Below are positions 27,729-37,450 of a stretch of 54,502 nt of DNA, one piece after another. The notes below the pieces were generated by a model. It did no database searches. It saw only the letters and a program-made list of their open reading frames with translations, and was not told where the DNA came from. The stretch comes from an uncultured Flavobacteriaceae bacterium. Its GTDB lineage: Bacteria; Bacteroidota; Bacteroidia; Flavobacteriales; Flavobacteriaceae. The DNA lies in contig CANMSN010000020.1 in the NCBI GenBank assembly GCA_947500585.1, forward strand, positions 1-54,502. The letters run 5' to 3'. A program made the position numbers and the translations under genes. Position 1 is the first letter of the stretch; every line of letters starts with the position of its first letter.

Positions 27729-29348
27729 ATGTTAAAATCATTAAATAGAAGTGCGTTTGTTTTTATTCTGAGCTTTTGTTTTGTGAACACTTTTGCACAA
27801 GAAAAACCAAAATTAGTGGTTGGAGTTGTGGTCGATCAAATGCGAGCGGAATACTTATATCGTTTTCAAGATAATTATTCAGAATTAGGATTCAAAAGGT
27901 TAATGAAATATGGTTACAATGTAAAGAATACACATTATAATTACGTGCCAACAGGTACTGGTCCGGGGCATGCTTCCATATATTCAGGTACAACACCAAC
28001 AAATCATGGCATTGTATATAATAACTGGTATAGTAGAGCTCTTGGTAGAGCGGTATACTGCGCTGAAGATACCTTGGTGAATATGGTAGATAATTCAGGA
28101 ATACAAACTCATAAAAATCCATTAGGAAGAAGATCTCCAAGAAATTTAATGGTATCTAACATTGCAGATGAGCTAAAGCTTTTTAGTAATGAACGCTCAA
28201 AAGTTATTGGCGTATCCTTAAAAGACCGAGGGGCAATTTTCCCTGCGGGTCATATGGCTAATGCGGCCTATTGGTATAATCCTGAAAATGGAAATTTCAT
28301 AACAAGTAGCTACTACACAAAAGTACTACCTGATTGGATGGTGGCTTTTAATAAAAAGCACAAAGCAGATTCATTACTCAATTTGATTTGGAGTCCATTA
28401 TTACCCTTTGAAAAATACGCACATAGTGATGTTGATAATGCGTCATTTGAAAAAGTCTATGTTGGAAAAAAAACTAGTGAATTTCCTTATAATCTAAAAG
28501 CACTAAGGCAAGATAATGGTCATTTTAAATTATTACCAGAAACTCCTTATGGGAACACACTTTTAACACAATTAGCTTTGAGTACCCTTAAAAATGAACG
28601 ATTGGGTAAAGGCATTGAAACTGATTTTTTGACTATAAGCTATTCAAGTACTGATTATGTTGGCCATCACTTTGGAATACGTTCTAAAGAATTGGAAGAT
28701 ACTTATGTCAGACTAGATAGAGAAATTGCTCAGTTGTTAAATGCTTTAGACCAAGACGTTGGAAAAGGTAAATACCTTATTTTTTTAACAGCAGATCACG
28801 GTGCATCAGATACTCCAGTATTTTTGAAATCAAAAGGGATATCGGGTGAATTTTATAATATTCAAAAAATAGAAAAAGATTTGAATGAATCACTTTCCTC
28901 AGAGTTTGGTTTAGACCAGTATATCGCTTATATGGATAACACACAAATCTATTTCAAGGAAACAAGAATACCCAAAGACAATGTAGTTAAAAAGGCTAGG
29001 GACTTTTTAAAAACAGTAGCTGGTATAAAAGAAGTATATACACCAACACTATCTGGCGGTTTAAACAATAATTTTATTAAAAACAGTTTTAATCCCTTAG
29101 GCTCAGGAGATATATACTTGCATTTTTATTCAGGTTGGATGCCAGAAAGGAACTATGGTACAACCCATGGTAATGCTTATAATGGGGATACCCATGTACC
29201 CTTATTGTGGTATGGAAGCAATATAAAAGCAGGCGAAACTATACAGCCCTATGACATAACACAAATAGCTCCAACACTCTCCTTTCTATTAGGTATTCCT
29301 TTACCAAACGCAGCTAATAAAAAACCAATAGTTGAGTTGTTTAATTAA
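27729..29348 (+). CDS. PafA-like secreted alkaline phosphatase / phosphodiesterase superfamily protein
   Basis: A 539-aa periplasmic or surface phosphatase. Signal peptide residues 1-23 end in VNTFAQ. Metal- and catalysis-site segments are GVVVDQMRAEYLYRF near residue 32, YVPTGTGPGHASIYSGTTPT near 72 (nucleophile Thr), ISYSSTDYVGHHFG near 300, FLTADHGASDTP near 352 and GTTHGNAYNGDTHVPLLWYG near 477. These fit the PafA group of the alkaline phosphatase superfamily, which removes phosphate from varied monoesters. Beside two GDPD modules it would dephosphorylate the released monoesters, for example nucleotides or glycerophosphate. It is the last + gene before a terminator. Confidence 0.88.
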   Translation: MLKSLNRSAFVFILSFCFVNTFAQEKPKLVVGVVVDQMRAEYLYRFQDNYSELGFKRLMKYGYNVKNTHYNYVPTGTGPGHASIYSGTTPTNHGIVYNNWYSRALGRAVYCAEDTLVNMVDNSGIQTHKNPLGRRSPRNLMVSNIADELKLFSNERSKVIGVSLKDRGAIFPAGHMANAAYWYNPENGNFITSSYYTKVLPDWMVAFNKKHKADSLLNLIWSPLLPFEKYAHSDVDNASFEKVYVGKKTSEFPYNLKALRQDNGHFKLLPETPYGNTLLTQLALSTLKNERLGKGIETDFLTISYSSTDYVGHHFGIRSKELEDTYVRLDREIAQLLNALDQDVGKGKYLIFLTADHGASDTPVFLKSKGISGEFYNIQKIEKDLNESLSSEFGLDQYIAYMDNTQIYFKETRIPKDNVVKKARDFLKTVAGIKEVYTPTLSGGLNNNFIKNSFNPLGSGDIYLHFYSGWMPERNYGTTHGNAYNGDTHVPLLWYGSNIKAGETIQPYDITQIAPTLSFLLGIPLPNAANKKPIVELFN

Positions 29349-29406
29349 AAAAATATAAAAAGACAGTTTTTCATAATGACTGTAAATTGAGTTGTTTACT
29401 TAAGTG

Positions 29407-29435
29407 AAAAAGCGGAGATATTCTCCGCTTTTTTT
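29407..29435 (+). terminator. Intrinsic terminator after the phosphatase gene
   Basis: AAAAAGCGGAGA pairs with TCTCCGCTTTTTTT around a 4-nt loop, 58 nt downstream of the phosphatase stop. The stem is GC-rich with a long T-run; the matching A-run could also serve the convergent minus-strand gene. Confidence 0.9.
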
Positions 29436-29532
29436 ATGAAGTACTTTAACGTTAAGTCTATGGTTATATTAAATGATGTATATGAATTCTTATTTTATCA
29501 ATTGTAACGTAGGCGGTTAATCCTTGGCTTAT

Positions 29533-30426
29533 TTATTTTAACTCTATTCTAATCATAGCCGTTTTACTCGATATTTGGCTACAATCTTTTTCACCTTCTC
29601 CATTATCGCTAGTTATGTATATGTGACTGGAATCACAATAAATCCCCTCTATATTTGTGGCATATGTTTTTTTCATAAAAAGAACGTCTTTACTAAGTGA
29701 TAAAAGCGTATTTGGGTAAGTAAATTGGGTTGATTTGAAGCAAGCGTCCAGTTTTATATAATCAATTTCACGCTTATTTAAAGCAGACCAATCTTCTACA
29801 TAACACGACTTTAAACATAAAAGACGATTATTAATATAATCGATAGAAAGTCCTGCATATCTCCAGTCTGAGTTTTCGTGCTGAATAATCGTGTGATTTA
29901 AATAATTTAACTCTATTAAACCATCTATTTCAGATATAGCAAACCTATGTATTTCGCTTTGATTTTTCTCGTTTTTTTCTCTAAGGACATATAAGATTCC
30001 AGATTTTTCATTTACTACAATGCCTTCCATTCCATATTTTCCTGTAAGTGAACTCAAGTCTTTTCCATTAGTTGGCAATACCTTTAATTGATGTGTGGTT
30101 AAGTTATACGATAAAACTCTACCCTTTTTTTCATCTGCGATGAGTAAAAAGTTTTTGTACAGGGTTAATCCTTCTATTTCGATAGGGGATTTTAGTTTTT
30201 CAGTATTTAAATGGATAGTTTCTACATGTGTCATGTCCTCCTTTTTTACTACAAATATTTTTTCGCATCTCTCAGCAGCAAGAAACAAATTGTCCCTATT
30301 TCCAGTGAGTCCAGAAATTTCAAATTCCCTATCAAAGAAAGAAGGTAAATCCAAAAATTGTATGTGTTGTGCATGAATTACAAACGTTATTTGTAAGACA
30401 AAAAATAAGATTATTTTTTTCATCAA
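29533..30426 (-). CDS. Secreted beta-propeller protein, phytase-like / esterase-like family (tentative)
   Basis: A 297-aa exported protein with signal peptide ILFFVLQITFVIHAQ. The body shows repeated propeller-like strands: FEISGLTGNRDNLFLAAE near residue 36, IEIEGLTLYKNFLLIADEK near 83, KYGMEGIVVNEKSGILYVLR near 130, WRYAGLSIDYINNRLLCL near 188 and TNIEGIYCDSSHIYITSDNG near 260. The recurring E-[GI]-[LI] strand start resembles the esterase-like/phytase-like and SdiA-regulated propeller families. Among phosphatases and GDPD modules a phosphoester role is attractive, but no catalytic residue was confirmed. It is divergent from the giant gene, whose promoter box lies between them. Confidence 0.6.
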   Translation of the reverse strand: MMKKIILFFVLQITFVIHAQHIQFLDLPSFFDREFEISGLTGNRDNLFLAAERCEKIFVVKKEDMTHVETIHLNTEKLKSPIEIEGLTLYKNFLLIADEKKGRVLSYNLTTHQLKVLPTNGKDLSSLTGKYGMEGIVVNEKSGILYVLREKNEKNQSEIHRFAISEIDGLIELNYLNHTIIQHENSDWRYAGLSIDYINNRLLCLKSCYVEDWSALNKREIDYIKLDACFKSTQFTYPNTLLSLSKDVLFMKKTYATNIEGIYCDSSHIYITSDNGEGEKDCSQISSKTAMIRIELK

Positions 30427-30480
30427 CTATTTATTTTCGATGAAGTTAGATTAAAAATATAAAATAAAAAAACAGTAAAA

Positions 30481-30515
30481 AGTAAAGGGGGTATCATCTT
30501 TACAGCGTATTAAAG
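30481..30515 (+). promoter_or_regulatory. ECF-type promoter motif upstream of the giant secreted protein (box 2)
   Basis: AGTAAAGGGGGTAT (30481-30494) is followed by CGTATTAAAG (30506-30515), again 25 nt from start to start. The CGTATTAAAG element is identical to that of box 1. The CGTA lies 66 nt before the chosen ATG at 30572. It is oriented toward the giant gene, away from the divergent propeller gene. Confidence 0.75.
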
Positions 30516-30571
30516 TTAAAATTGGTGTGATAGATCAATAAATATTGTTTAATAATATAACTGCTGTAAAA

Positions 30572-33500
30572 ATGAAAAAATTAATTTTACTTGTAATGTT
30601 CGTAGGTCTTAGCGGGCATTTAAATGCACAATGGACCACATTTGGTGGCACACAGGGTTTCGAGAGTGTTTCCGAAACTACTACGGATTCTAATGGTAAT
30701 GTTGTAGATGTATTTGGTCCATGGATAAAACCAGCATCAGATGTTTATACAAACGTAAATGCGACCTATATTCACACGGGTTCACAATCCTTGCGTTTAA
30801 AAGGGCCTGCAGGTAATTCCAGTACCAATTATAAAGATAGATGGGGTGCTATAACTACCAAAATGTTGGACTGCTCTAATGCTGATAGACTTCACGTTGC
30901 ATTTCAATATGTGGTTATAAATAACTCTGCTACAACAGCCACGGCATCAGCTCAAGACAATAGCTTTTCAGTGGAGTATTCTTCAGATGGAGGGATGACT
31001 TATCAGACCATGCAAACCTTCTCAATGAATACTTTACATACTGATTTTTATAAAACCAGTACAATGGCATGGACTATAGCTAATGTGTATACACCTGTTA
31101 CTGCACTAACAAATGTTACTAAAGTAAGAATAAAAAGTCATTTTAATGATGATGCAAATTATTCCCTTTATATAGATCAACTAACGCTAAGATCTCGAAA
31201 TGGTACAATTTCTATTAATCCTTTAGAGCCAGCAGATATTCAAAGCTCGCTTAGTAAAACCCTTACAATGCCTACTGAGAAATTTGATGGCGCAGAAGCG
31301 GCACCTTGGGGCGTTTGGTTAGATGGAGGAGTAGATGCCTACACAACCGTTTCTCATGTAATAAGCGGCACAAGAGTTGCTTGTATTAAGGATTATTATG
31401 ATAATGTAGCATTAGAAGATCCAAATAACGAGTTCTCTGGTGAAAAGGAATACTATTCTTCAATATTTACCCAAAATCTTGATTTTAGGCCATACCAAGA
31501 AATTCAATTAAATTTTTCTTTCAAGACGGTAGGTTTAGAGTTTGTTCCAGAAAGTATATTAAAATATGATGCTACAGAAATGGATGACTCAGCCGATGGT
31601 TTTAGTTTATATATTTCTAGAGATGCCGGTATTACTTTTACGCATGTAAAACGCTGGACCGCCGGTGTTGATTTTGATAATGATATTATATACAGAAACA
31701 TCAGTATTGTCGTGCCAAACAATATTTTTACAGGTGATGCATTGCCAGGTTCTGGTTTTACTTCTGATGTTGTTTTAAAATTGCAAGCTGAAGGCGATGA
31801 TGGAACAGATTATGTTTATTTAGACGATGTATCTATTTCTGGGCATGGAAGCACAGGTCAGGGCGGATACATTTCTGCATCTCTAGATTTTGGTGGTTAT
31901 CAAGGATCTTATTTAACGGCACAAGAGAGTGATTTAAGTGTTTATAATTACATAAACAGCAATTTGGTTGCACCAGAAAACTTAGGTACTAATTTAGAAG
32001 ATGATGTTAGTGGTATACCCTGTATTTATGGTGCTGTAGAACATTCAGATGCCACCCATACTGGGCAGCAAAAAAATGGAATAACAAATGTTTATGACAC
32101 GAGTTTAGGGAAACTTGTTTATGCCTTTAATATTTATACGGATGTAGATACAGATCGTTGTAAAACTTTTCCATATAAAAATCAAGATATAGTAGGGCAA
32201 GGAAATCCTGATCGACAGCGCGTGGAAATAAAAACCTATGATCAATCGCAAGATTTTCAAAAAGCGGTAGAAGGCGAAACACATATCTACTCTTGGAAAT
32301 TTAAGTTGCCAAATGGTTTTAAGGCTACAGATAATTTTACGCACATACACCAACTGAAATCAAAAGGAGGAGACCCTGATGAAGAAAGTATGCCGTTAAT
32401 AACCTTAACCGCTCAAGGCGAGAAATATGCTGATGATGGTGTTACAATAAGTACCCCACAAATGCTGCGCTTAAGATACTCCCCCGATGAAACTTCACAA
32501 CGTACGTTACATTCAGAAGAGTTATCACCCTTTTTGGGGAAATGGGTGCAGGCGCACGAGTCTATAAAATTTGGAGAATGGGGACAGGCTAGTTACCGTT
32601 TACAAATAACAGATATTGCTACAGGAGAAGAGTTGATGAGTTTTGAAACACATAGCCTTAGAATGTGGAAAACAGGAGCTGATTTTGTAAGAGCAAAATG
32701 GGGAATTTACAGAAGTTTAATTCAAAAATCTAGGCTAAGAGATGAAGAGATGAGATTTGCAGATATAGCTATTGTAGAAGTAGATGAAAACTTTGATGTG
32801 AATACTATAGGAGACCTGTTTTCTCAGATTACTGGGCAGGTAGATGAGCAAGTACAAGAACAAGAAAGTAATACAACGGCGCAAAATTTGGCTATGCTTG
32901 GTACCGCTACCCAATCTTCTACAGCAGCTGGAGGTATAGCTGGACGCGCCATAGATGGAGATACTAATGGTAATTATAATGATGGTTCTGTAACACATAC
33001 ATCTTCTGGGGTTGGTCAATGGTGGCAAGTAGAGCTAGATAAGTCATATACTGTAGGAGACATCGTTCTATTTAATAGAACGAATTGTTGTACATTCCGA
33101 CTTAAAGATTTTACTGTAACGCTTCTTGATGAAAACCAGAATGAAACCTATACCTATACGTCTAGTACTACGGTAAATATTTCTCGAACCATTAATGCAC
33201 AGGGCGCAGAGGCCCGTTACCTTCGTGTAACACAAAATGCAAATGAACCCATATCTCTAGCAGAAGTACAGATATTTGAAGGTGAACCTATTTTTGAAGG
33301 TGAGCCTATTAATAGTGTAGATAATATTGCAGCCTTGGGCACCGCTACCCAATCTTCTACAATAGCTGGAGGTATAGCTGGACGCGCCATAGATGGAGAT
33401 ACTAATGGTAATTATAATGATGGTTCTGTAACACATACCTCTTCAGGGGTTGGTCAATGGTGGGAATTAGAGTTAGACAAGACCTACGAATTAGCAGATA

Positions 33501-36500
33501 TTGTACTTTATAATAGAACGAATTGTTGTCCATTCCGACTTACAGATTTTACTGTAACGCTTCTTGATGAAAACCGGCTTGAAACCTTCAGTTATACATC
33601 TAGCGAAATAGTACAGGGTAGTCGTGCTATTCGTCCAAATGGAGCGGCTGCAAGGTACCTTCGTATAACGCAAAATGCTAATGAACCACTTTCTTTGGCA
33701 GAAGTTGCCGTATATCCAAAAAAAGGAGTTGTTTATGTCCCTAACGAAAATGTTGCCTTATTAGGTGCCGCAACCCAATCTTCTATACTAGCAGGAGGCA
33801 TAGCTGGACGAGCCATTAATGGAGATACTAACGGTATTTATAATGATGGTTCTGTAACACATACCTCTTCAGGAGTTGGACAATGGTGGCAATTAGAGCT
33901 AGATCAGACTTACCAAGTAGATCAAATAGTTATTTATAACAGGACAGATTGTTGTACATTCCGCCTTACAAACTTTACTGTAAAGCTTTTAGACGAAAAC
34001 CAAGTTGAAACGCTTACCCGTACATACAATTCCACTGTACAGGGCTCACTTGCAATAAGTGGCAATGGTACAGAAGCCCGCTATTTGCGTATAACTCAAA
34101 ATGATAATGAACCACTGTCTTTAGCAGAGGTAGAGGTCTATACAAATTCAGGGGCTACTACTTTGGGAGAAGATAATTATCCGATTGAAATTCCTTCTTC
34201 AAGTACAAACATAGACCCTAATAAAGTATATCATATATTTTCGCCAAGTGGATATCTGGCATCAGATGGGGAATCGGGTATCCCTTATTCGGTTGTAAGT
34301 TTAGCTGATGCAAATGCTGAAGATTTAGAGTGGGAATTTATAAGTATTGACGATAGATGGTATGTACAAAGAGCCGCTGGCGGTTCATACCCTCGATTGG
34401 CAGGAGATGATGTAGATTCTGATGCAAAAATGCTAAATGTCTCATACACCGATGAGTATAAACAATTTTCATGGCTTGATAATACTGATGATAATTATCC
34501 TGAAAGTCATATGCTTGTTTTAACGGGAATAGAACAATACAATTATCAAAAACTTAGAATAAATGGGAGCTCTAGTACTAGTAATGTTAATCTGGTTCAT
34601 CCTAATTTTTATGGCACAGCCACAGCTTTATATATAAGTGAAGTTTTTCAACCTGATGAAGCAAGTGTTTACCACATACTAGCTGATAATGGCATGTATT
34701 TAGCATCTAATGGTAGTGATGAAGAGGCCTATACTGTAGATGATATTTCAGGAGCTACTTCACCACAGGATTTGGAGTGGCAGTTTGTTAAGCATCAAGA
34801 CGGTTTATACCATATACAGCGTGCAGCTGGTGGCTCTAAAAGGCGTTTAAGAGTTGATGGAACTAGCTTTATAGATATGGATCCGGCAACATCAAATAAT
34901 GACTGGACACAGTTTATGATACAAGAAAAATCTGGTAGTCCAGATAAATATCATATTACGGCAACACACTCTGACCATAGAAATAGTAGGATGCAGTTAA
35001 ATATAAATAGTAATGTGGCTATGGCAAACTCAGACGTGAGAACTTTAGCGGTAACTATGTCGATTATAGAAACTACTAAAACTGATGCAGGCGGCAAAAT
35101 AGACTTTAGTAGCTTGTATGATGGTAAAACATTCCCTTTAAATGTGTCGCATCGCGGTAAATGGGGTGCACCTGGAGTTCCAGAAAATTCTCAAGCAGCT
35201 ATAAAAGCAGGAGAAGATGATAGCAGTATAGATTGGTTGGAAATAGACCTTAAACCTGGCTATTTAGAATTTACAGATCCTAATGACGGCACTGGTACCA
35301 AATTATCGGGTGTAACTACCTTTATTATGCATGATGATTTAATTAGTAGACTCATTGAGAATATCGATTATACATCAGCGGATTATAAAGATTTATCTAT
35401 ATATGATTTTGAAACAACACCAGCAGGGGGGTTTATTTTATCTGATAGATTTTTTAATAGTACAGATTCTGGTGATGTTCAAAAAATGATGACCTTGGAT
35501 GAATTTTTTCAATTTATCAAAGCCAATAATATTAAAAAGCCAATTAATTTCGACCTAAGTAATAAGGCTGGTAAGTATTCTACCAAACTTGCAGCTGTTG
35601 CTGGAGTTACAGATAATGATGTGGCTGATATGGTATTATTGCAAGTAGTAGATAAAATTTGTGAATATAATTTGAACAATCAAATTATGTTAAAGAGTAT
35701 CAAGACTAAAGATGATCTATTTTGGGGAGCTGGTGATACTAATACAGATCGTTTTGGTGAAAATGCAACGGTACAATCTATACTTAATTATTATCAAAAA
35801 ACGGGTATTATGTACACACCAAAGGTTGGAGAAGAGTTATATAATAATAATAATGGTACTTATACTTTAAAAACGAGTTTTTTAACCTATTGGGAAGACT
35901 GGTTAGAAATTGCAAGAGATCCTACAATAAATCATCCAGCAACGGTTGTTGGTATGGAAATTAGGTTAAAAGATGATTCATATACAGAGAACACAAATGC
36001 AGAAGATTGGTCTTCGGTACAAAATGATTTTAGACAACACATGAATGAAGCACTTTATCCTTTGAATACTAGTGATCCAGCTGTACATGTTGGGGTGTCG
36101 TGTCCAGGTATTACAGCTTGCGAAGGTGCATGGTTAAACGAGTCTAATAAAAGATATGTCGCTTTAGGTACCGATAAAAGAGCAAATATTGAGTGGTTGG
36201 ATGAGGAAGATTTTTCTTATATTATAACAGATTTTCCAAAGCAACTTTCGAGTTACAGAGATAATAAAAAGTCAGCATCTACAATTGGCTCTAATCCTTC
36301 CCTTCCATCTGGCTATGATGAAAATTTGAATGCTTTTAGCAATGCTGATAATGGAGGGTTTAGTATATACGATATACCCATTCCAGTTTCCAAATTAAGC
36401 AATGATTTTGTTATAGCTCAAATAAAAAATGGATCAAATATTCTTTGGAAATGTGGTTGGGATAGTAGTAATAAGAACTTTTTCATATCTCGAAAAGAAG

Positions 36501-37393
36501 GTACGGAATATTGGGATGTTAATATATGGAATCCAAATAATACGGGATATTTTGATGACATTGATGACACCAAACTTTTATGGTTTGGATTATCAGTTAG
36601 TAAGTACGAATCGAGAATTTTTATAGGGACACCAGATGGAAAGTTTGATTGTATGTATATCCCTTATGGACTGGATAATACCATACTGGAGGGGCAATTT
36701 GACTCAAGTAGTTCAGCAACTGCCTATCAAAATTATGCATTACTTTATAATTCTGTAGATCTTGGATATTTAGGATTAGGTACAAATCAGAATCAGTCAG
36801 GTATTCATGGAGGTAAACTTATATGTAGGACCGATATGTATGCACATGCTTTCCAAAACTATTTCAATAGAGAGTATGCTGGCGATATAGGTGCTATAAA
36901 TGCTTTTAGTTTATTAAATAACAATAATCCATTTAAGGTGGCGAACAACACTGCTTTTGCAGATGTAAATAATAAAACTTATAATGGAGAAATCGCTAAC
37001 TGCCAATATAACAGGGGTCAGGCTATTGTTCTTTCACCTCCTCCTGGTGGTGGACCTTACACAAAACAAGCTAATGAAAAGGAAACAACCATTACAGAGA
37101 TTGAAGATGTACAGTTAAAAACGTTGGTTTATCCAAATCCGTCAGAAGGGATATTTAATATTGCACTTGGTAATGAATTTACCAGTGATAGAGAGCTTAA
37201 TGTGACGCTTTACGATTTAACGGGTAAATTACAAATAACCAAAAAAATAAATCGTTTAGAAGGTATCAAGACTATATCTTGGAATACCTTAGAATCGGGT
37301 ACAACATTACCCTCTGGAGTTTATATAATTGTTGTAGCTGGCAGCCAAAACCAAGTTAGGGGAAAAGTAGTTGTAGATTGTGGATGCAATTAA
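30572..37393 (+). CDS. Giant secreted multidomain protein: polysaccharide-lyase-like, three F5/8C, two beta-trefoil-like and GDPD domains, T9SS tail
   Basis: A 2273-aa protein; ATG 30572 is chosen over the upstream in-frame TTG 30545 because it gives the signal peptide KLILLVMFVGLSGHLNAQ. Approximate order: two beta-sandwich modules (21-215 and 225-430, each ending in a YIDQLTL or YLDDVSI strand); a heparin-lyase-I-like jelly roll (432-757; RQRVEIKTYDQS, HIYSWKFKLP, KWGIYRSL, MRFADIAIVEV); three near-identical F5/8C (discoidin) modules (770-1191); two beta-trefoil-like modules (1212-1500, each with YVQRAAGG- or YHIQRAAGG-like cores); a GDPD barrel (1510-1900; NVSHRGKWGAPGVPENSQAA, WLEIDLKPG, TFIMHDD); an unassigned module (1903-2160); and a type IX sorting domain (2180-2273; VYPNPSEGIFNI). 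It likely acts at the cell surface on a glycan with phosphodiester links. Lyase subfamily and activity are unproven. Confidence 0.85.
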   Translation: MKKLILLVMFVGLSGHLNAQWTTFGGTQGFESVSETTTDSNGNVVDVFGPWIKPASDVYTNVNATYIHTGSQSLRLKGPAGNSSTNYKDRWGAITTKMLDCSNADRLHVAFQYVVINNSATTATASAQDNSFSVEYSSDGGMTYQTMQTFSMNTLHTDFYKTSTMAWTIANVYTPVTALTNVTKVRIKSHFNDDANYSLYIDQLTLRSRNGTISINPLEPADIQSSLSKTLTMPTEKFDGAEAAPWGVWLDGGVDAYTTVSHVISGTRVACIKDYYDNVALEDPNNEFSGEKEYYSSIFTQNLDFRPYQEIQLNFSFKTVGLEFVPESILKYDATEMDDSADGFSLYISRDAGITFTHVKRWTAGVDFDNDIIYRNISIVVPNNIFTGDALPGSGFTSDVVLKLQAEGDDGTDYVYLDDVSISGHGSTGQGGYISASLDFGGYQGSYLTAQESDLSVYNYINSNLVAPENLGTNLEDDVSGIPCIYGAVEHSDATHTGQQKNGITNVYDTSLGKLVYAFNIYTDVDTDRCKTFPYKNQDIVGQGNPDRQRVEIKTYDQSQDFQKAVEGETHIYSWKFKLPNGFKATDNFTHIHQLKSKGGDPDEESMPLITLTAQGEKYADDGVTISTPQMLRLRYSPDETSQRTLHSEELSPFLGKWVQAHESIKFGEWGQASYRLQITDIATGEELMSFETHSLRMWKTGADFVRAKWGIYRSLIQKSRLRDEEMRFADIAIVEVDENFDVNTIGDLFSQITGQVDEQVQEQESNTTAQNLAMLGTATQSSTAAGGIAGRAIDGDTNGNYNDGSVTHTSSGVGQWWQVELDKSYTVGDIVLFNRTNCCTFRLKDFTVTLLDENQNETYTYTSSTTVNISRTINAQGAEARYLRVTQNANEPISLAEVQIFEGEPIFEGEPINSVDNIAALGTATQSSTIAGGIAGRAIDGDTNGNYNDGSVTHTSSGVGQWWELELDKTYELADIVLYNRTNCCPFRLTDFTVTLLDENRLETFSYTSSEIVQGSRAIRPNGAAARYLRITQNANEPLSLAEVAVYPKKGVVYVPNENVALLGAATQSSILAGGIAGRAINGDTNGIYNDGSVTHTSSGVGQWWQLELDQTYQVDQIVIYNRTDCCTFRLTNFTVKLLDENQVETLTRTYNSTVQGSLAISGNGTEARYLRITQNDNEPLSLAEVEVYTNSGATTLGEDNYPIEIPSSSTNIDPNKVYHIFSPSGYLASDGESGIPYSVVSLADANAEDLEWEFISIDDRWYVQRAAGGSYPRLAGDDVDSDAKMLNVSYTDEYKQFSWLDNTDDNYPESHMLVLTGIEQYNYQKLRINGSSSTSNVNLVHPNFYGTATALYISEVFQPDEASVYHILADNGMYLASNGSDEEAYTVDDISGATSPQDLEWQFVKHQDGLYHIQRAAGGSKRRLRVDGTSFIDMDPATSNNDWTQFMIQEKSGSPDKYHITATHSDHRNSRMQLNINSNVAMANSDVRTLAVTMSIIETTKTDAGGKIDFSSLYDGKTFPLNVSHRGKWGAPGVPENSQAAIKAGEDDSSIDWLEIDLKPGYLEFTDPNDGTGTKLSGVTTFIMHDDLISRLIENIDYTSADYKDLSIYDFETTPAGGFILSDRFFNSTDSGDVQKMMTLDEFFQFIKANNIKKPINFDLSNKAGKYSTKLAAVAGVTDNDVADMVLLQVVDKICEYNLNNQIMLKSIKTKDDLFWGAGDTNTDRFGENATVQSILNYYQKTGIMYTPKVGEELYNNNNGTYTLKTSFLTYWEDWLEIARDPTINHPATVVGMEIRLKDDSYTENTNAEDWSSVQNDFRQHMNEALYPLNTSDPAVHVGVSCPGITACEGAWLNESNKRYVALGTDKRANIEWLDEEDFSYIITDFPKQLSSYRDNKKSASTIGSNPSLPSGYDENLNAFSNADNGGFSIYDIPIPVSKLSNDFVIAQIKNGSNILWKCGWDSSNKNFFISRKEGTEYWDVNIWNPNNTGYFDDIDDTKLLWFGLSVSKYESRIFIGTPDGKFDCMYIPYGLDNTILEGQFDSSSSATAYQNYALLYNSVDLGYLGLGTNQNQSGIHGGKLICRTDMYAHAFQNYFNREYAGDIGAINAFSLLNNNNPFKVANNTAFADVNNKTYNGEIANCQYNRGQAIVLSPPPGGGPYTKQANEKETTITEIEDVQLKTLVYPNPSEGIFNIALGNEFTSDRELNVTLYDLTGKLQITKKINRLEGIKTISWNTLESGTTLPSGVYIIVVAGSQNQVRGKVVVDCGCN
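32885..34143 (+). repeat. Three tandem ~390-bp coding repeats (F5/8C modules)
   Basis: Units start near 32885, 33323 and 33748. The first two share almost unbroken DNA identity over about 100 bp around GCTGGACGCGCCATAGATGG and the following GATACTAATGGTAATTATAA; the third is more diverged. Linkers differ, and unit 1 is followed by a doubled FEGEPI. The pattern points to recent internal duplication or gene conversion. Confidence 0.88.
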
Positions 37394-37410
37394 TTAGTAT
37401 TAACATTAAA

Positions 37411-37447
37411 AAACTCGGTAGGCTTTTCTTTTGCTTACCGAGTTTTT
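37411..37447. terminator. Bidirectional terminator between the giant gene and the sigma factor gene
   Basis: AAACTCGGTAGGC pairs with GCTTACCGAGTTT around a ~9-nt T-rich loop, with A-rich sequence before and T-rich sequence after. It lies exactly between two convergent stops (37393 and 37451) and can serve both strands. Confidence 0.9.
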
Positions 37448-37450
37448 TTA

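Noticed and set aside
32885..34143. Regular repeats considered as a CRISPR-like array
   Set aside because: Units are ~390 bp, in frame, and encode F5/8C modules; there is no short repeat/spacer structure.
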